This document shows, piece by piece, positions 10,532 to 20,243 of a stretch of 64,000 bases of DNA (its first letter is position 1; each line of letters opens with the position of its first letter). The stretch is from Metarhizium brunneum (taxonomy: Eukaryota > Ascomycota > Sordariomycetes > Hypocreales > Clavicipitaceae). Below the pieces are notes generated by a model that was not told the origin of the DNA, made no database searches, and saw only the letters and a list, made by a program, of their open reading frames with translations. Both the position numbers and the translations under genes were made by a program. The stretch covers positions 1,116,001-1,180,000 of the forward strand of contig NC_089423.1 in the NCBI RefSeq assembly GCF_013426205.1, given 5' to 3'.

Positions 10532-11628
10532 CTACACAAAAAAAGCAGCCAGCCCAGCAACAACAGCCACAACGCTATATCCATTCACAGCCGCAGCAGC
10601 AGTCGGGACTGCCGAACCAGTTCCACTCGGCATATTCGTCCCGGACGCGGTGCCCGTCGCGCTCATACTACCAGAAGGCATCATGGTGCCCGTCGCGTTG
10701 CCCGGCTTAACAGCAGCAGCGTACATGTCGCACATGGGATCCTTCGCAGCCTTGGGACAAGTCGACTGGTCAATACAGATAGACTGCAACTGGGGACCCT
10801 GCGCCTTCACAACAGTGGTGGGCGGCCCGCAGGCAACGTTGAAAACAGAGTTGAGCGAGTCGGCAATGGCGGAGATGTCGTCCTTGGCGACGCCAAAGGA
10901 GGCCGCTGCAAGGCCAACCTGCGTCACAAAGTAATCCATCTCTGGCTTTCCCAGGCCCATGAACTTGTGGACCTCTGCCATCGAGGCCTGCCCGTTGTAC
11001 GCGTCAAATCCGGCCATTCCTTGCATGCTGCATCCTGTGAGGCTTCCAAAGAACTCGTATAGATGCGTGAGGAGGAAGCTTTTTCACGGGGTCAGCGCGG
11101 CCTGGAGCAGCAGTGAAGGATGTACATACTACTGATGGCTTGTCTTGTCATTGGCGGGCTTGTTCTCTTTCAGGGGCTTTTCCAATCATTAGCACATGTT
11201 CACCAGTTGAGTATTGCCAGAACGCTCGACTTACTGCTGCGCCACCGCCGTCTAGAAAGTTGACAGACTCGCCCATTTTTCCACCAGTATTGGTTGAGGC
11301 AAGACCGCCGTTAAAGTAAGGAGCGAGGTTGACCTTTTTGCCGTCAATCTCGCCGGGGGCGAGGATGCCAGGAACAGCATTGTGGTTAGGCATGGTGTCT
11401 ATATGCTCGGATTAGCGCCCAACTGAGAAGACTGAAATGGAATAGAGGGCTCTTACAATTTCCAATAACGACAGTGTTTACTAATAGGGTCAGCAACGTA
11501 GCCTGGTTTGTTGCGTTGTTCGTCTTTAGCAACGCAGTCGTGTAATAGTCGCAGATGCTTTGGTCCTTGGGGCGCTGAGCGTCCACGAAGGTGACTGCCG
11601 CTGCTAACATGACATTCTTTAACTGCAT
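10532..11628 (-). CDS. GPI-anchored secreted protein with truncated-globin-like core
   Basis: Four exons (11628-11457, 11398-11235, 11176-11133, 11078-10532) give a phase-consistent 308-aa protein; the introns are 54-58 nt. It starts with a signal peptide (MQLKNVMLAAAVTFVDAQ) and ends with a Ser/Thr/Pro-rich stretch followed by a hydrophobic tail (SVVAVVAGLAAFFV), the pattern of a GPI anchor, so it should sit on the cell surface. The middle region, FLLTHLYEFFGSLTGC, then Y-x-G-x-A-S-M-A-E-V-H-K-F-M-G, then FVTQVGLAAASFGV, follows the spacing of truncated (group I) haemoglobins, with His164 at the place of the proximal haem ligand. That similarity is by eye and is inference; the N-terminal part (QSICDYYTTALL, NFLDGGGA) belongs to a fungal family usually annotated as hypothetical. 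The third intron uses GTAGTA at its 5' end and is the least certain. Confidence 0.75.
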
Positions 11629-13264
11629 GATGACTGAATGATTGGAAAGAGAATCTGAGTTGGTGATCTTTTGGTTGACCTTGGTCTTTGACACAATATG
11701 GACGACGTTGATCTTGGGGTATGGCCTTTCAGAGAGAGTGTGAAGATAGAGAATGGAACTGGGAGATGGGAGGCGGGACATATGCCATCTGTTGTCATGA
11801 CGAGTAGGTGGCTGCCACGCCCCTTCAAATATGGCAGACCGAGAGTGGAACAAGGGGCCGGGCAAATCCATGCTTGCCTTTGTGCGAGCCGTTCATGACG
11901 TTCAAGTCTACGCTACGACTAGGTTGAGGTTTTGGAACTAAGTGACCTACATTCTCGTTGCCTGATCTGGAATTTCGCTTGCCACGCCAAGGTGGTGGCA
12001 TATGCGTACATGTCTTTGCCTCAGACGCGGAAGGACTCTGCCTCCTGGGAAATGGGACATGGCTTGAACAACTAGGATAGTCGGCCGAATGGTCTGACCG
12101 GCTCCCTTGGTCTTGCGTCTCGGACCTCCAATTTTGGATCCTGGCTGAAGTATTTTGACGATACCGACATGTAGCTGACGGTTGGTGGTGTAGACGAAAC
12201 CTGACAGCTCGCTGCCTTTGTCCTTTGTCTCTATCGAGACGCTTGCTGTCTTGAACAAAGACCATCCTCCTTCACCGATATTCCTTGTACAGTACGACCA
12301 AACATAGTAGTGGCGCAGGTGCATCATGATTCATGATGCCGCCAGTTCAGAGCCGAGGATGAGCTAAGTTGACACTAGTGTCTCCTGAGCAATATGATTC
12401 CAAAGGCCACACATATGTCTTACAACTTGAGATTGTACTAGTAGGGCTGCTTGGCGTTGGCTGGTGTCTAGCCGACCATCCGCTCGCATTTGACGCCAAC
12501 GCTTCGTGACATATATGACTTGGCGTACGGAGTAGACGCAGAGTAGTCCTTCAGCCACAGCTACGACAACGAATACTCAGCTCGCAACACATCTAATTTC
12601 CTCAATATCAGTCCATGGCAAAGTCACCAAGATTTACTTTCCACTCACCATTTCCAAAAGGGGCGATTCCAGCAATGACAGGTTGTGTGGGGAAACACGG
12701 GGAATAAATCACCCAACCCAACATCAATGCTGTCACAGCAGGTCTCACCAGCGCAAAGCCGCGTGCTCGGTCCTTGTCCTGGATTTTGTGGAAACTTCCA
12801 TGTTCCATCCCCGGATGCTCGCCTTCCCGCGCGGCGGAAGCAACGCTGCCGACGCTAAAACGGACGGATGGCTTGTTGATTCAGGACCGACGAGCCAATG
12901 GGCGCCGGGGTAATCAAGCGGCTTGCACGACGTTTCTCGGGAACAGCCCATGCGTGTGTTTGTGTCGTCAGTGGTTTGCGCGGGGGTGCGGCCCAATCCA
13001 ACCGCGTCTGTCACACCGTCATGTCAAGTCCGCTTTGTTTCTTGTGAGCAGAAGCAAAAAAGCCGATTGGCACGGAAAAAAGATGGATCACGGGTCTGGG
13101 TTCCCTCTCTCTGGCCTCGAGTGCACAGAGGCCCGTGCCTCGCCGTCCCCCATGCCCCGCCTTTGGCAGGTGCGACCGTTGACCTGTTGGGTCTGGTGTG
13201 TTGGGAAAACAACAGCAATTTACACGGCGGAGTAAAGGTATTTCAAGAGGCTTACGGGCGCCTG
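11629..13264. other. gene-free stretch
   Basis: Several overlapping frames of 60-150 codons occur on both strands but none shows a domain, signal peptide or convincing splice pattern. The TACGGAGTA motif occurs at 12526. The part 12800-13200 is relatively GC-rich. Confidence 0.45.
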
Positions 13265-13463
13265 TATCCCTCTGAATGTGCGCAGGTCCAATTGATATTC
13301 AACCCACTTCTTTTATAATACTTAAAGATACTTTATTATTAAGTATAATAAACTAATATATTTTTATATACTTATATATTTTTAAAATCTTAGTTACTTA
13401 TTATTAGCTAGAAAGAACCCTGGCCCGTTACAAAAATTGGACCTGCGCACATTCAGAGGGATT
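13265..13463. mobile_element. MITE copy 1 (about 0.2 kb, 28-bp terminal inverted repeats)
   Basis: The element begins ATCCCTCTGAATGTGCGC at 13266 and ends with the exact reverse complement at 13462; the perfect arms are 13266-13293 and 13435-13462 (28 nt). The interior is strongly AT-rich (repeated cttaaagata/tatatact) with no coding capacity. The second copy at 62133 shares the arms and interior blocks (ttcaacccactt, and ctggyccgttacaaaaatt near the right end) and has TA on both sides. Here the left flank is TA and the right flank TT. A TA target duplication is typical of Tc1/mariner-type elements; the transposase source is not in this window. Confidence 0.85.
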
Positions 13464-13712
13464 GGGCAGATTTTCTGATACATGTATTGATGATGACTAC
13501 AGAACTTCCTTGATGGCCCTAAAAACCCACAAGTGCAGGAAATTGACCCATTTTATGCCCTGTTAGAACCCTGAAGGCCGGTTGCCCTGCTGTGACTCTC
13601 AACCAAGCCCCAATTTGAGCCCTAGAAAAAGCAACCATCGTGGACCAACAAGTTACAACCTTCAATTACCACCTTTCTGACTCAACACAACCACCACTCC
13701 TCAAGCTGAAGC

Positions 13713-14147
13713 TCAATAAAGTCTGCCGTGGCATGTTTTGTACTGTTTGATGAGAAAAGCGTCGCACTCATCGATCCAGCCACCCCGATTATTGTCCGAA
13801 TATATCCACCTCTTGTCCTTTTCGCTCTTGACAAAGCAGGGCATTGGCTGACATGGCTCAAACGATGACATGGAAAAATAATTGCACGCAATACACTGGC
13901 ATCTGCCGGGCTTAGGTCCTGTGTCTTTGCGCCAAGAGTCAAACAGGCACTGCCTGCTCGAGCCATGTGAGATGTAGTGCAGAGGAACCCAAACCATGTC
14001 TGTAAAACACCGTCCAGCACATCGTGTAGTACATGTGAACCAAAAGGTATGCATAATACAAAGTGCCATAGAGTGGAATTTGCCCCCGTCACTTACACGC
14101 ACCCAAAATGCGGTGCCATACCCAGCGACAAACAGTTTACACGACAA
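13713..14147 (-). CDS. possible small cysteine-rich protein
   Basis: A frame of up to 144 aa whose last 80 residues carry several cysteines in a compact pattern (QCLFDSWRK, then CQCIACNYF, PCQPMPCFVK, GGWIDEC, YKTC). The 5' part looks less like coding sequence, and an upstream exon with a signal peptide joined at CGAGCAG/GCAGTGCC may be the true start, so the given start is doubtful. Cys-rich secreted proteins are common in fungi, but no known family was recognised. A second, overlapping frame (13682-14092) on the same strand competes. Confidence 0.3.
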   Translation of the reverse strand: MSCKLFVAGYGTAFWVRVSDGGKFHSMALCIMHTFWFTCTTRCAGRCFTDMVWVPLHYISHGSSRQCLFDSWRKDTGPKPGRCQCIACNYFSMSSFEPCQPMPCFVKSEKDKRWIYSDNNRGGWIDECDAFLIKQYKTCHGRLY

Positions 14148-14173
14148 TCATCAGCAAGGTCTTGCATGTTCAA

Positions 14174-15114
14174 CTAAAATGGACTTTTCAACGGTACATG
14201 AACCAATCGATCGCCCGTTGTCGTCGGCTTCGGCAGTCGTCCTGCCCTGATATTAATCTGTAAAGCATAGTGAATCAAGCGCGGTTCTTTCAAGGTGGCG
14301 TCTCTCTCGCTCCTCCAAGTCACAAACTCGTCCTGCGAGGTCCCGTCTTTGAGGTGTTTGTTCTGTTCCCGCTGCTGGCTGACCGTCATGGCCGAGATGG
14401 CACGACCAGCCCTGGCCTCGGGCGGGTAGTCATGTCCAGTCCATATCTTGACATGCGGTCCGTGGCTGAGCAGTTTCTGCACCGAGTTATACAGCTGCGT
14501 CGCATCGCCGCCGGGGAAGTCGCAGCGCGCGGAACCGACGTCGGCGTTGAAAAGGGAGTCGCCGCAAAAGATGTTGTCTTTTACTCAAGAGTTAGCAGTA
14601 GGAGTACCTCGAGACTGAGTTGCGACCTGCCTTGAATCTTGTATCCAACGTGGTCTGGCGTGTGGCCAGGTAGGTACAGCACAGTTGCATTCATATTACC
14701 AATCTTGAACTCGTCCTCGTCCTCAAATAGCCTATCAAAAGCATTTTCATAGTCGTCCTTTTTGACGCCGTACCGATCCCCGAATCGCTTTTGCACCTCG
14801 GCTATGCGCTTGCCAATGCCTATTTCGGGTCGAGAGCCTTGACTTTTTCCAAGCTGGTCCTGCAAGTATGCTGCGGCAGTGAGGTGATCGGCATGGGCGT
14901 GTGTCTCCAGAATCAGGTCTACTTTGTAGCCCTTGTCTTTAATTAAAGCGAGCAAACCATCTGCGCTTTTCGTACTGATGCTGGCGGAGGCAGGGTCAAA
15001 GTCCAAGACGGAATCGATAATGGCCGCGCTCATAGTAGACGGGTCTGCGACGACATATTGCCAAGTTCCAGTATTTGGCTCATGAATATCGTGAACTGTG
15101 ATCTTCTGGTCCAT
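14174..15114 (-). CDS. ETHE1-type metallo-beta-lactamase-fold protein (persulfide dioxygenase-like)
   Basis: Two exons (15114-14631 and 14577-14174) give 295 aa. The metal-binding signature THAHADH (His72, His74, Asp76, His77) is followed by LPGHTPDHVGY, CGDSLFN and a late GHDYPPEA. This is the order seen in ETHE1/glyoxalase-II-type enzymes; ETHE1 proteins oxidise glutathione persulfide with an iron centre in sulfide catabolism, while other members are hydrolases. The only splice solution that keeps the conserved GYKIQ-DNIFCGDS reading is a 53-nt intron (14630-14578) starting with GC rather than GT (CAAG/GCAGGT) and ending AAAAG. No mitochondrial presequence is evident; the first residues are MDQKITVHD. 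It may contribute to sulfur or aldehyde detoxification; the exact substrate cannot be told from sequence. Confidence 0.87.
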
Positions 15115-16203
15115 CTTTGCTGTGCGATGTGGGTTGCGTTCGATATATGATGATGCGCTTTCTGCGGTGCGATGTTGGAATACAATTCCGCGACGGTTTG
15201 AGTGCAGAAGTGGTTTACCGATGCAGGACAGCAGGGCACATTTTTCCGAGTCTTTATATAGCGGTTTCTAACATGTTCAGTGCCGCTTGGGTACCTCCCG
15301 AGACCAAGCAATGCGTCAAGGTTCAACACCATCAGTCGCCGAGACGCCATCATGATCGGCGACCACAGAAGCAAAGGCGCGGAAATGTCAAGCCACTGCA
15401 ACACGGCTCACCCACCGATGGCCGTTGAAGCTAGGTGGCTACCCGCTCCGCCAACCGTGACTTGAGGTGGCCGTGGTGGAGTCGCATGAAGACCGATCTA
15501 GACATGAAGCCACATGGTGTGGTTGGACCTGAAGTCCTGGTAGGGCACACGAGGTTTCCGATACCCAGACCATACCCAGTCCGATTGCCGTGCATGATGG
15601 GGAACGGTGCGACTACCCAGTGAACCGTGAAGCGTGTTGGGCGTGCGACATGGGATGATCAGATTATCCCCGCGACACCATACGTCGTGTCGATGACATG
15701 TCTGTGTTGTTTCGCCGTCAACAAGGAAACTGATTTCTGAATACGCAATGTGAATCCTCTCGTACTTTACTTACCCTACAATCGGGCCTCAACATTCGAC
15801 CTTGACCGATTCGCAGCCGCATCGCCAATGTGCCTGGGTGCTGCCTGCCTGATTCTCTGGTCACGCATGGAATTATCCGATTGTTGCCCAAAAAAATGAC
15901 CAAGTCGCAGCTAGAAGAGGGCAGCTCCTTCCCATCAACAATCCATGGTCCTGCTCTAGTAAACTGAAGTTGTGGGGCCATTTTCAAGGAGACTCATCAC
16001 TTATATGCAGAACAAACTTCCTCGATAAGACTTTCTCACAGTGTAGACCAGAAACAAGGGAAAGCCGTTTGTCGCACGAACGATATACCACTTTGTCTAG
16101 GTACTAAATCTAGTCTTTACAAAATAAAATGAAGCATCCATCTTGAGATTCTAAATCGCAGGGAATCCTTTCCATTCCAAAACAAATCTTCCTGCACCCA
16201 ACA
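15115..16203. other. gene-free spacer
   Basis: 5' flank of the metallo-beta-lactamase gene and 3' flank of the hydrolase-fusion gene. No coding or repeat feature was recognised. Confidence 0.5.
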
Positions 16204-17814
16204 TCATAGGTAATCTTTCACCGCATCGTAGAATGCATCCGGGTCCTCAAACATAGGAAGGTGTCCCGTTGAAGGCACAATCCTCAACTCGGCGTCGCCC
16301 TGGCCCAACAACCCCCTGAATCCCTCCATGGCCTTGACTACTGCACCTTTTGCATCAGTTTCCCCCACCACGAACAATCCAGGTACACTGCAGCTCTTCA
16401 TGTCCGGCTTCATGTCGTAGTCCCATAGTGCCGTGCAGCTGTTTGCAAACCCGTCTACATCATTCCCTGCCAACATGTCTGTCATTTCCTGCGCGGGATT
16501 CTTTTTCTCCATGGTTGTAGGGTGAAACCAACGCTCCACGGTTTGAACGGCAAGTTTCTTGATACCCTGTCCGGCGTCGCCTTGCGCGATGGCAACGCGA
16601 TCCTTCCATGCTTGTGTGTTGGCCGGGCTGGATGTGGCGTTGAAGTCGCAGGCGATGAACTTGCCAACGCGAGTGGGGTTCTTGATGGAAAAGTTAAGAG
16701 TAGTTGCACCACCCAGGGACACACCGATCAGGGCATGCAACTTGGGAATTCGGAGAGAATCTAGAATGAGTTTGAAGTCGTCCGTGATCATGTCGAGTGT
16801 TGCGGGAACCGGCGGTTGCGGGATGGCGTGTCGTCCGCGGGTATCGTAGCGGAGAATACGAAGATCTGGCCGGTTCTTTTTGAGGGTAGCAACAAAAGAA
16901 TCCCACATGTGGAGGGACGTGAGAAGGGAGTTTGAGAACGCGACGGTGGGAGCGGTGGGAGAGGGGTTGCCTTCGAGGCGGTAGGGAATGTTCAGGGAGT
17001 CCTTGGTTGTGACGTATGACGATATGACAGGGTCGGAACCGGGCGTGGTTGTGGTTTTCCCGTCAGTGGACGTAAAGGCCGCAGAGGCGGGCAGTTCTGA
17101 TAACGAGGCAAGGTCTCTAGGGCCAGATCCGAATACATAGAACAGAGACCACGTTTGCCGGCCTTTCGAGACGACATATTTGCTGAACACCTCTGTGCGC
17201 CATGGCGTATCCATAGAAGCTTTATGCTTCGCGCCTCCCAGGCCGTTCTGCTTTGTGTAGTCGTGTAAACAGAAATACACGACCTTTCCAGGGTCTTCTA
17301 GACTCGACGTCTTGAACAGCCGCGATCGCAGCCAGCCGGGCACTTTCGAAATCAACTCGGCGTGCTCTTGGACAAACCACTTCTGATACTGGTGTCCTGC
17401 TCCGTCGGCCTCGGACACAGTGATACTCACGGCCACGGTAACTATGCCCTCGGCCTCCTCGTCTGTCAGAGTCTCGATGGATGTGAAGAGAGGCGATTGC
17501 TTGGTGTAGAGCAGATCGTAAAAGTAACGCTTGACGTCAACCTGGCCAATAGTGTTGGCTTCGCGGCTGGAGCGGTTTTCTCTCAGGGTAGTGTAAGTTT
17601 CCGTTTCAAGGTGGTTCATTGCCGTGACATCGTATACTGCCATGAAGGCAGGCTGGTCATCAGAAGTGGCTTTATAGCGAAGGCCATTGGGAAATATTTT
17701 GGGAAGCCGCAGACGAGTCGGACCGTGTTCATTATTGTACCACTCGTGGAATTGACTGAGTGAGAGGCCCGGCTTGGGGGTCATGGTTACGAGCAAGATA
17801 CCGGGAGGAGACAT
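16204..17814 (-). CDS. EthD-like double barrel fused to alpha/beta hydrolase
   Basis: A single-exon frame of 536 aa. Residues 1-110 (LSLSQFHEWYNNEHGPTRLR) look like an EthD/dimeric alpha-beta-barrel domain, and residues about 120-235 repeat that fold (HQYQKWFVQEHAELISKVPG, with matching WSLFYVFG at the end). The C-terminal 265 residues are an alpha/beta hydrolase resembling 3-oxoadipate enol-lactonase: RYDTRGRHAIP, nucleophile elbow GVSLGGATTL (Ser near 365), DVDGFANSC in the cap and GHLPMFEDP with the catalytic His near 517. EthD-type barrels bind or transform small hydrophobic or aromatic molecules, so a role in aromatic or polyketide breakdown is plausible but not shown. No cluster of catabolic genes flanks it. 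The start is the first Met and directly opens the barrel. Confidence 0.85.
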   Translation of the reverse strand: MSPPGILLVTMTPKPGLSLSQFHEWYNNEHGPTRLRLPKIFPNGLRYKATSDDQPAFMAVYDVTAMNHLETETYTTLRENRSSREANTIGQVDVKRYFYDLLYTKQSPLFTSIETLTDEEAEGIVTVAVSITVSEADGAGHQYQKWFVQEHAELISKVPGWLRSRLFKTSSLEDPGKVVYFCLHDYTKQNGLGGAKHKASMDTPWRTEVFSKYVVSKGRQTWSLFYVFGSGPRDLASLSELPASAAFTSTDGKTTTTPGSDPVISSYVTTKDSLNIPYRLEGNPSPTAPTVAFSNSLLTSLHMWDSFVATLKKNRPDLRILRYDTRGRHAIPQPPVPATLDMITDDFKLILDSLRIPKLHALIGVSLGGATTLNFSIKNPTRVGKFIACDFNATSSPANTQAWKDRVAIAQGDAGQGIKKLAVQTVERWFHPTTMEKKNPAQEMTDMLAGNDVDGFANSCTALWDYDMKPDMKSCSVPGLFVVGETDAKGAVVKAMEGFRGLLGQGDAELRIVPSTGHLPMFEDPDAFYDAVKDYL

Positions 17815-18278
17815 TGTGACGGCTTGATGGAGCTCGAGGTTTGCTGGATGAGTTTGGGTTGGTTGAGTACGTGAATACAGTTGTACAAATCGGGCTGGAT
17901 ATGGAGGGAGGATGGCAATTGGCCGTTATGATGCTGTTGAAGATGAGACTCATCATGGACCTGGATATTTCATCCGCCAGTGGCAGTGGATCCGATGGAT
18001 CGGGCTCAATCGGGTCGGCAATGGACTTCGGGTTTGTCGTCATTGCTGGCTGTTGAGGTGTGGAGGGGTGGAGGGGTAGAGGGGCAGAGCAGTTGGAGGG
18101 TTGAGGGGCAAAATGTTTACCCCACGGGTCTGGTCAAAGCATTGACAGCTTTTTTACATCTGCACGCTGTAACTTGCTTATTCCCAGCCCATTCATACCC
18201 TCCTGCTGCAATTGTACCTGCAGTAGGAAGCATGTTCGCGACACGATAAAACAGCCAGGCTTCTGGCCGTATTCAGGG
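17815..18278. other. gene-free spacer
   Basis: 5' flank of the hydrolase-fusion gene. No feature was recognised beyond GGAGGGGT-type purine repeats near 18060-18100. Confidence 0.5.
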
Positions 18279-18826
18279 CTATTTATCCCGCCCTCGAGAC
18301 AAAAGCCACTCGATCATGGTCTCTTCGGAACATTCCAAGAGGAAAACAAGCTTCAAATAAGCAACCACGCTCTCGAAAAGTTGCAGCTGGTCGATACTTC
18401 TCGGAAAGCCAAGCCCATACCGTCAAAATAACCTCAATGCTTCCACTCTCGAAGAGTGTAGCGTGTGGCGCCGAGCTCACCATCCAGGACAAATGCGCGT
18501 GCTCCATGTTTGGTGGATTCTTTCAAATGTGAACCGACAACGTTGATTGTGATTTCTCTCGGTCCAATAGTCCCGGCGAGCATATTCTGTCTGATGGTAG
18601 CCGCATCTGGGCTGTCTCGACGATCCATGTCAGCGCACAAATGTTCAATGCCGATATGCTCGACCCGAAAGGACTGGCATATTCGTTCGCATTGCGTTCC
18701 CTTGCCAGATCCTGGTCCTGCGATAATTCCAGTAACTGCCGGCCTGGTTTCATCTGCATCCTCTGCATCTTGGCGCGTGCTGCATTGGGACGTCGACACG
18801 ATGTGTAATAGCCCACAGAGATGCAA
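18279..18826 (-). pseudogene. UMP-CMP/adenylate-kinase-like relic
   Basis: The first frame (18826-18481) reads VTGIIAGPGSGKGTQCERIC, an intact Walker A P-loop of nucleoside-monophosphate kinases, then AFVLDG where the family continues GFPR. The missing continuation lies in another frame 71 nt downstream: GFPRSIDQLQLFESVVAYLK, then LVFLLECSEETMIEWLLSRG, ending at a stop (18279). The 71-nt gap starts GTGAGC and contains TTTTGAC, like an intron, but ends CTTG instead of an AG. After RGRDK the frame stops where the family's LID and C-terminal helices should follow. So the gene has lost a 3' splice site and its C-terminus. Functional family members transfer phosphate from ATP to UMP/CMP or AMP; this copy probably cannot. 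Confidence 0.75.
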
Positions 18827-19348
18827 CGAATATTGCAGGAAAATAAAGAAAAGAAAATAAAGGGAAAAATCAGCCTCGGTCCCGTAATGCCCAGTGACGA
18901 ATTTAGTCTTATTCCGTAAGGTTTAGCGCACGGGAGGCTACCGTGGGAGTAGAGAGCAGACCCGAGTCCCGTTGCTCATTGTTGTACCGAGTAATCTCTG
19001 GTGCGTATGCTCGCCAGGACGATATTTGATAAAGCATCTACCAGAAACTTCTGCGATACCAATCAGCTCTGTCATAAGGCCGAATAGCACGAGATTGGCC
19101 ATGATCCGCCGTGGCGTGCATGGTTGCTTAACTTCATCACGGAATGACAAACCAATGGCTTCCGGCATGCCATGATGCCTAGTATCTACGCATTATCGAC
19201 ATCACTGAAGCGGGCAATCACCGTCTCCTGTTGCGGAATACGGAATACAAGAGGCGGCCATCAGACTCAAGACGTAGAGCGAGACCCGTGTATTCCTCTT
19301 GTTTCCTCCTAGTCAAAAGCGCAGAACATTCCAGACAGGGCACCATCA
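18827..19348. other. gene-free spacer
   Basis: 3' flank of the orotidine-5'-phosphate decarboxylase gene and 5' flank of the kinase relic. Nothing was recognised. Confidence 0.5.
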
Positions 19349-20243
19349 TCAGCCGCCAACTCGCTGCAGATATGCCTTCCACCCCTCGTCCCTGTACCTC
19401 TTGGCCGCGGCAACCGCATCCCCAGCCGCGTAGATGCCACGCCCAGCAATAATAAAGTCGGCGCCCCGGCCAACCGCCTCCGCGGGAGTCTGGTACTGCT
19501 GGCCGAGCTTGTCCCCACGACTCTCCAGATTAATCCCCGTGGTGAAGACGACAAAGTCCTCGTCGGGCCCGCCATCCCGGGGCTGCACCGCCGTCAGGGC
19601 ACGCGTGGCCACGAAGCCAAACGTGGACTCGGGGTGGCGGCGCGCCAGACGGACGCACTGGCTCGTGTACGAGCCCGTCGCCAGGCTTCCCCTGGACGTC
19701 ATCTCCGCGAGCAGCAGGAAGCCGCGCTCGCCACGGAACGGGAAGCCAGGGTCCGTGACGGTCTGCGTGAGAGCGTCGACGATGCCGTCGCCGCTGAGGA
19801 TGCTGAGGTTCACAATGTCGGCCCACTCGGAAATGCGGAGGGCTCCGTTGTGGTACTGCTTCTGGACCGTGTTGCCAATGTCGACGAGCTTGCGGTCTTC
19901 GAATATCATAAAGTTGTGCTTCTTGGCCAGCGTCTTGAGACCGTGGATCGTGGCGTCGCCAAAGTCTCTCACGACATCGATGTGCGTCTTGAACACGGCG
20001 ATGTACGGGCCTAGATCTGCGGGTCGCTTGCATCAGCTTCCCGGCCTTTTTTTTTTCTTCTCAAGTCGGCCTCATCCCGAACGAACCATCTGCGCATTGG
20101 AGCAAGCTTTCCGTTTCCTCGAGATCAGCCGAGACAACCAAGTTGGATTTCTTGAGCTCGGCGATTTCGAACAACTTCCGCGCAACGGGGTGCTGATGCG
20201 CGTGGCCTCTTTGGGCGTACGTTTTGCTCGACTGCGATGCCAT
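19349..20243 (-). CDS. pyrG: orotidine-5'-phosphate decarboxylase
   Basis: Two exons (20243-20087, 20016-19349) with a 70-nt intron (20086-20017) give 274 aa, close to the usual fungal size. The join restores [17 protein letters not shown]. The active-site signature [14 protein letters not shown] (Asp93, Lys95, Asp98) is intact, followed by [21 protein letters not shown], the phosphate-binding [10 protein letters not shown] and IIAGRGIY near the end. The enzyme converts OMP to UMP, the last step of de novo pyrimidine synthesis, in the cytosol. The start [12 protein letters not shown] matches family N-termini; an upstream in-frame Met is ignored. The coding sequence is notably GC-rich at third positions compared with its flanks. 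A degraded UMP-CMP-kinase-like relic lies next to it; any pathway link is speculative. Confidence 0.96.

Noticed and set aside
11825..12327. Two overlapping minus-strand frames (146 and 126 codons)
   Set aside because: Atypical composition rich in Arg, Ser and Gln, no motif, and no start or splice support.
12600..13240. Several overlapping frames of 60-150 codons in a GC-rich segment, both strands
   Set aside because: No domain, signal peptide or splice pattern; GC-rich sequence has few stops, so long shadow frames are expected.
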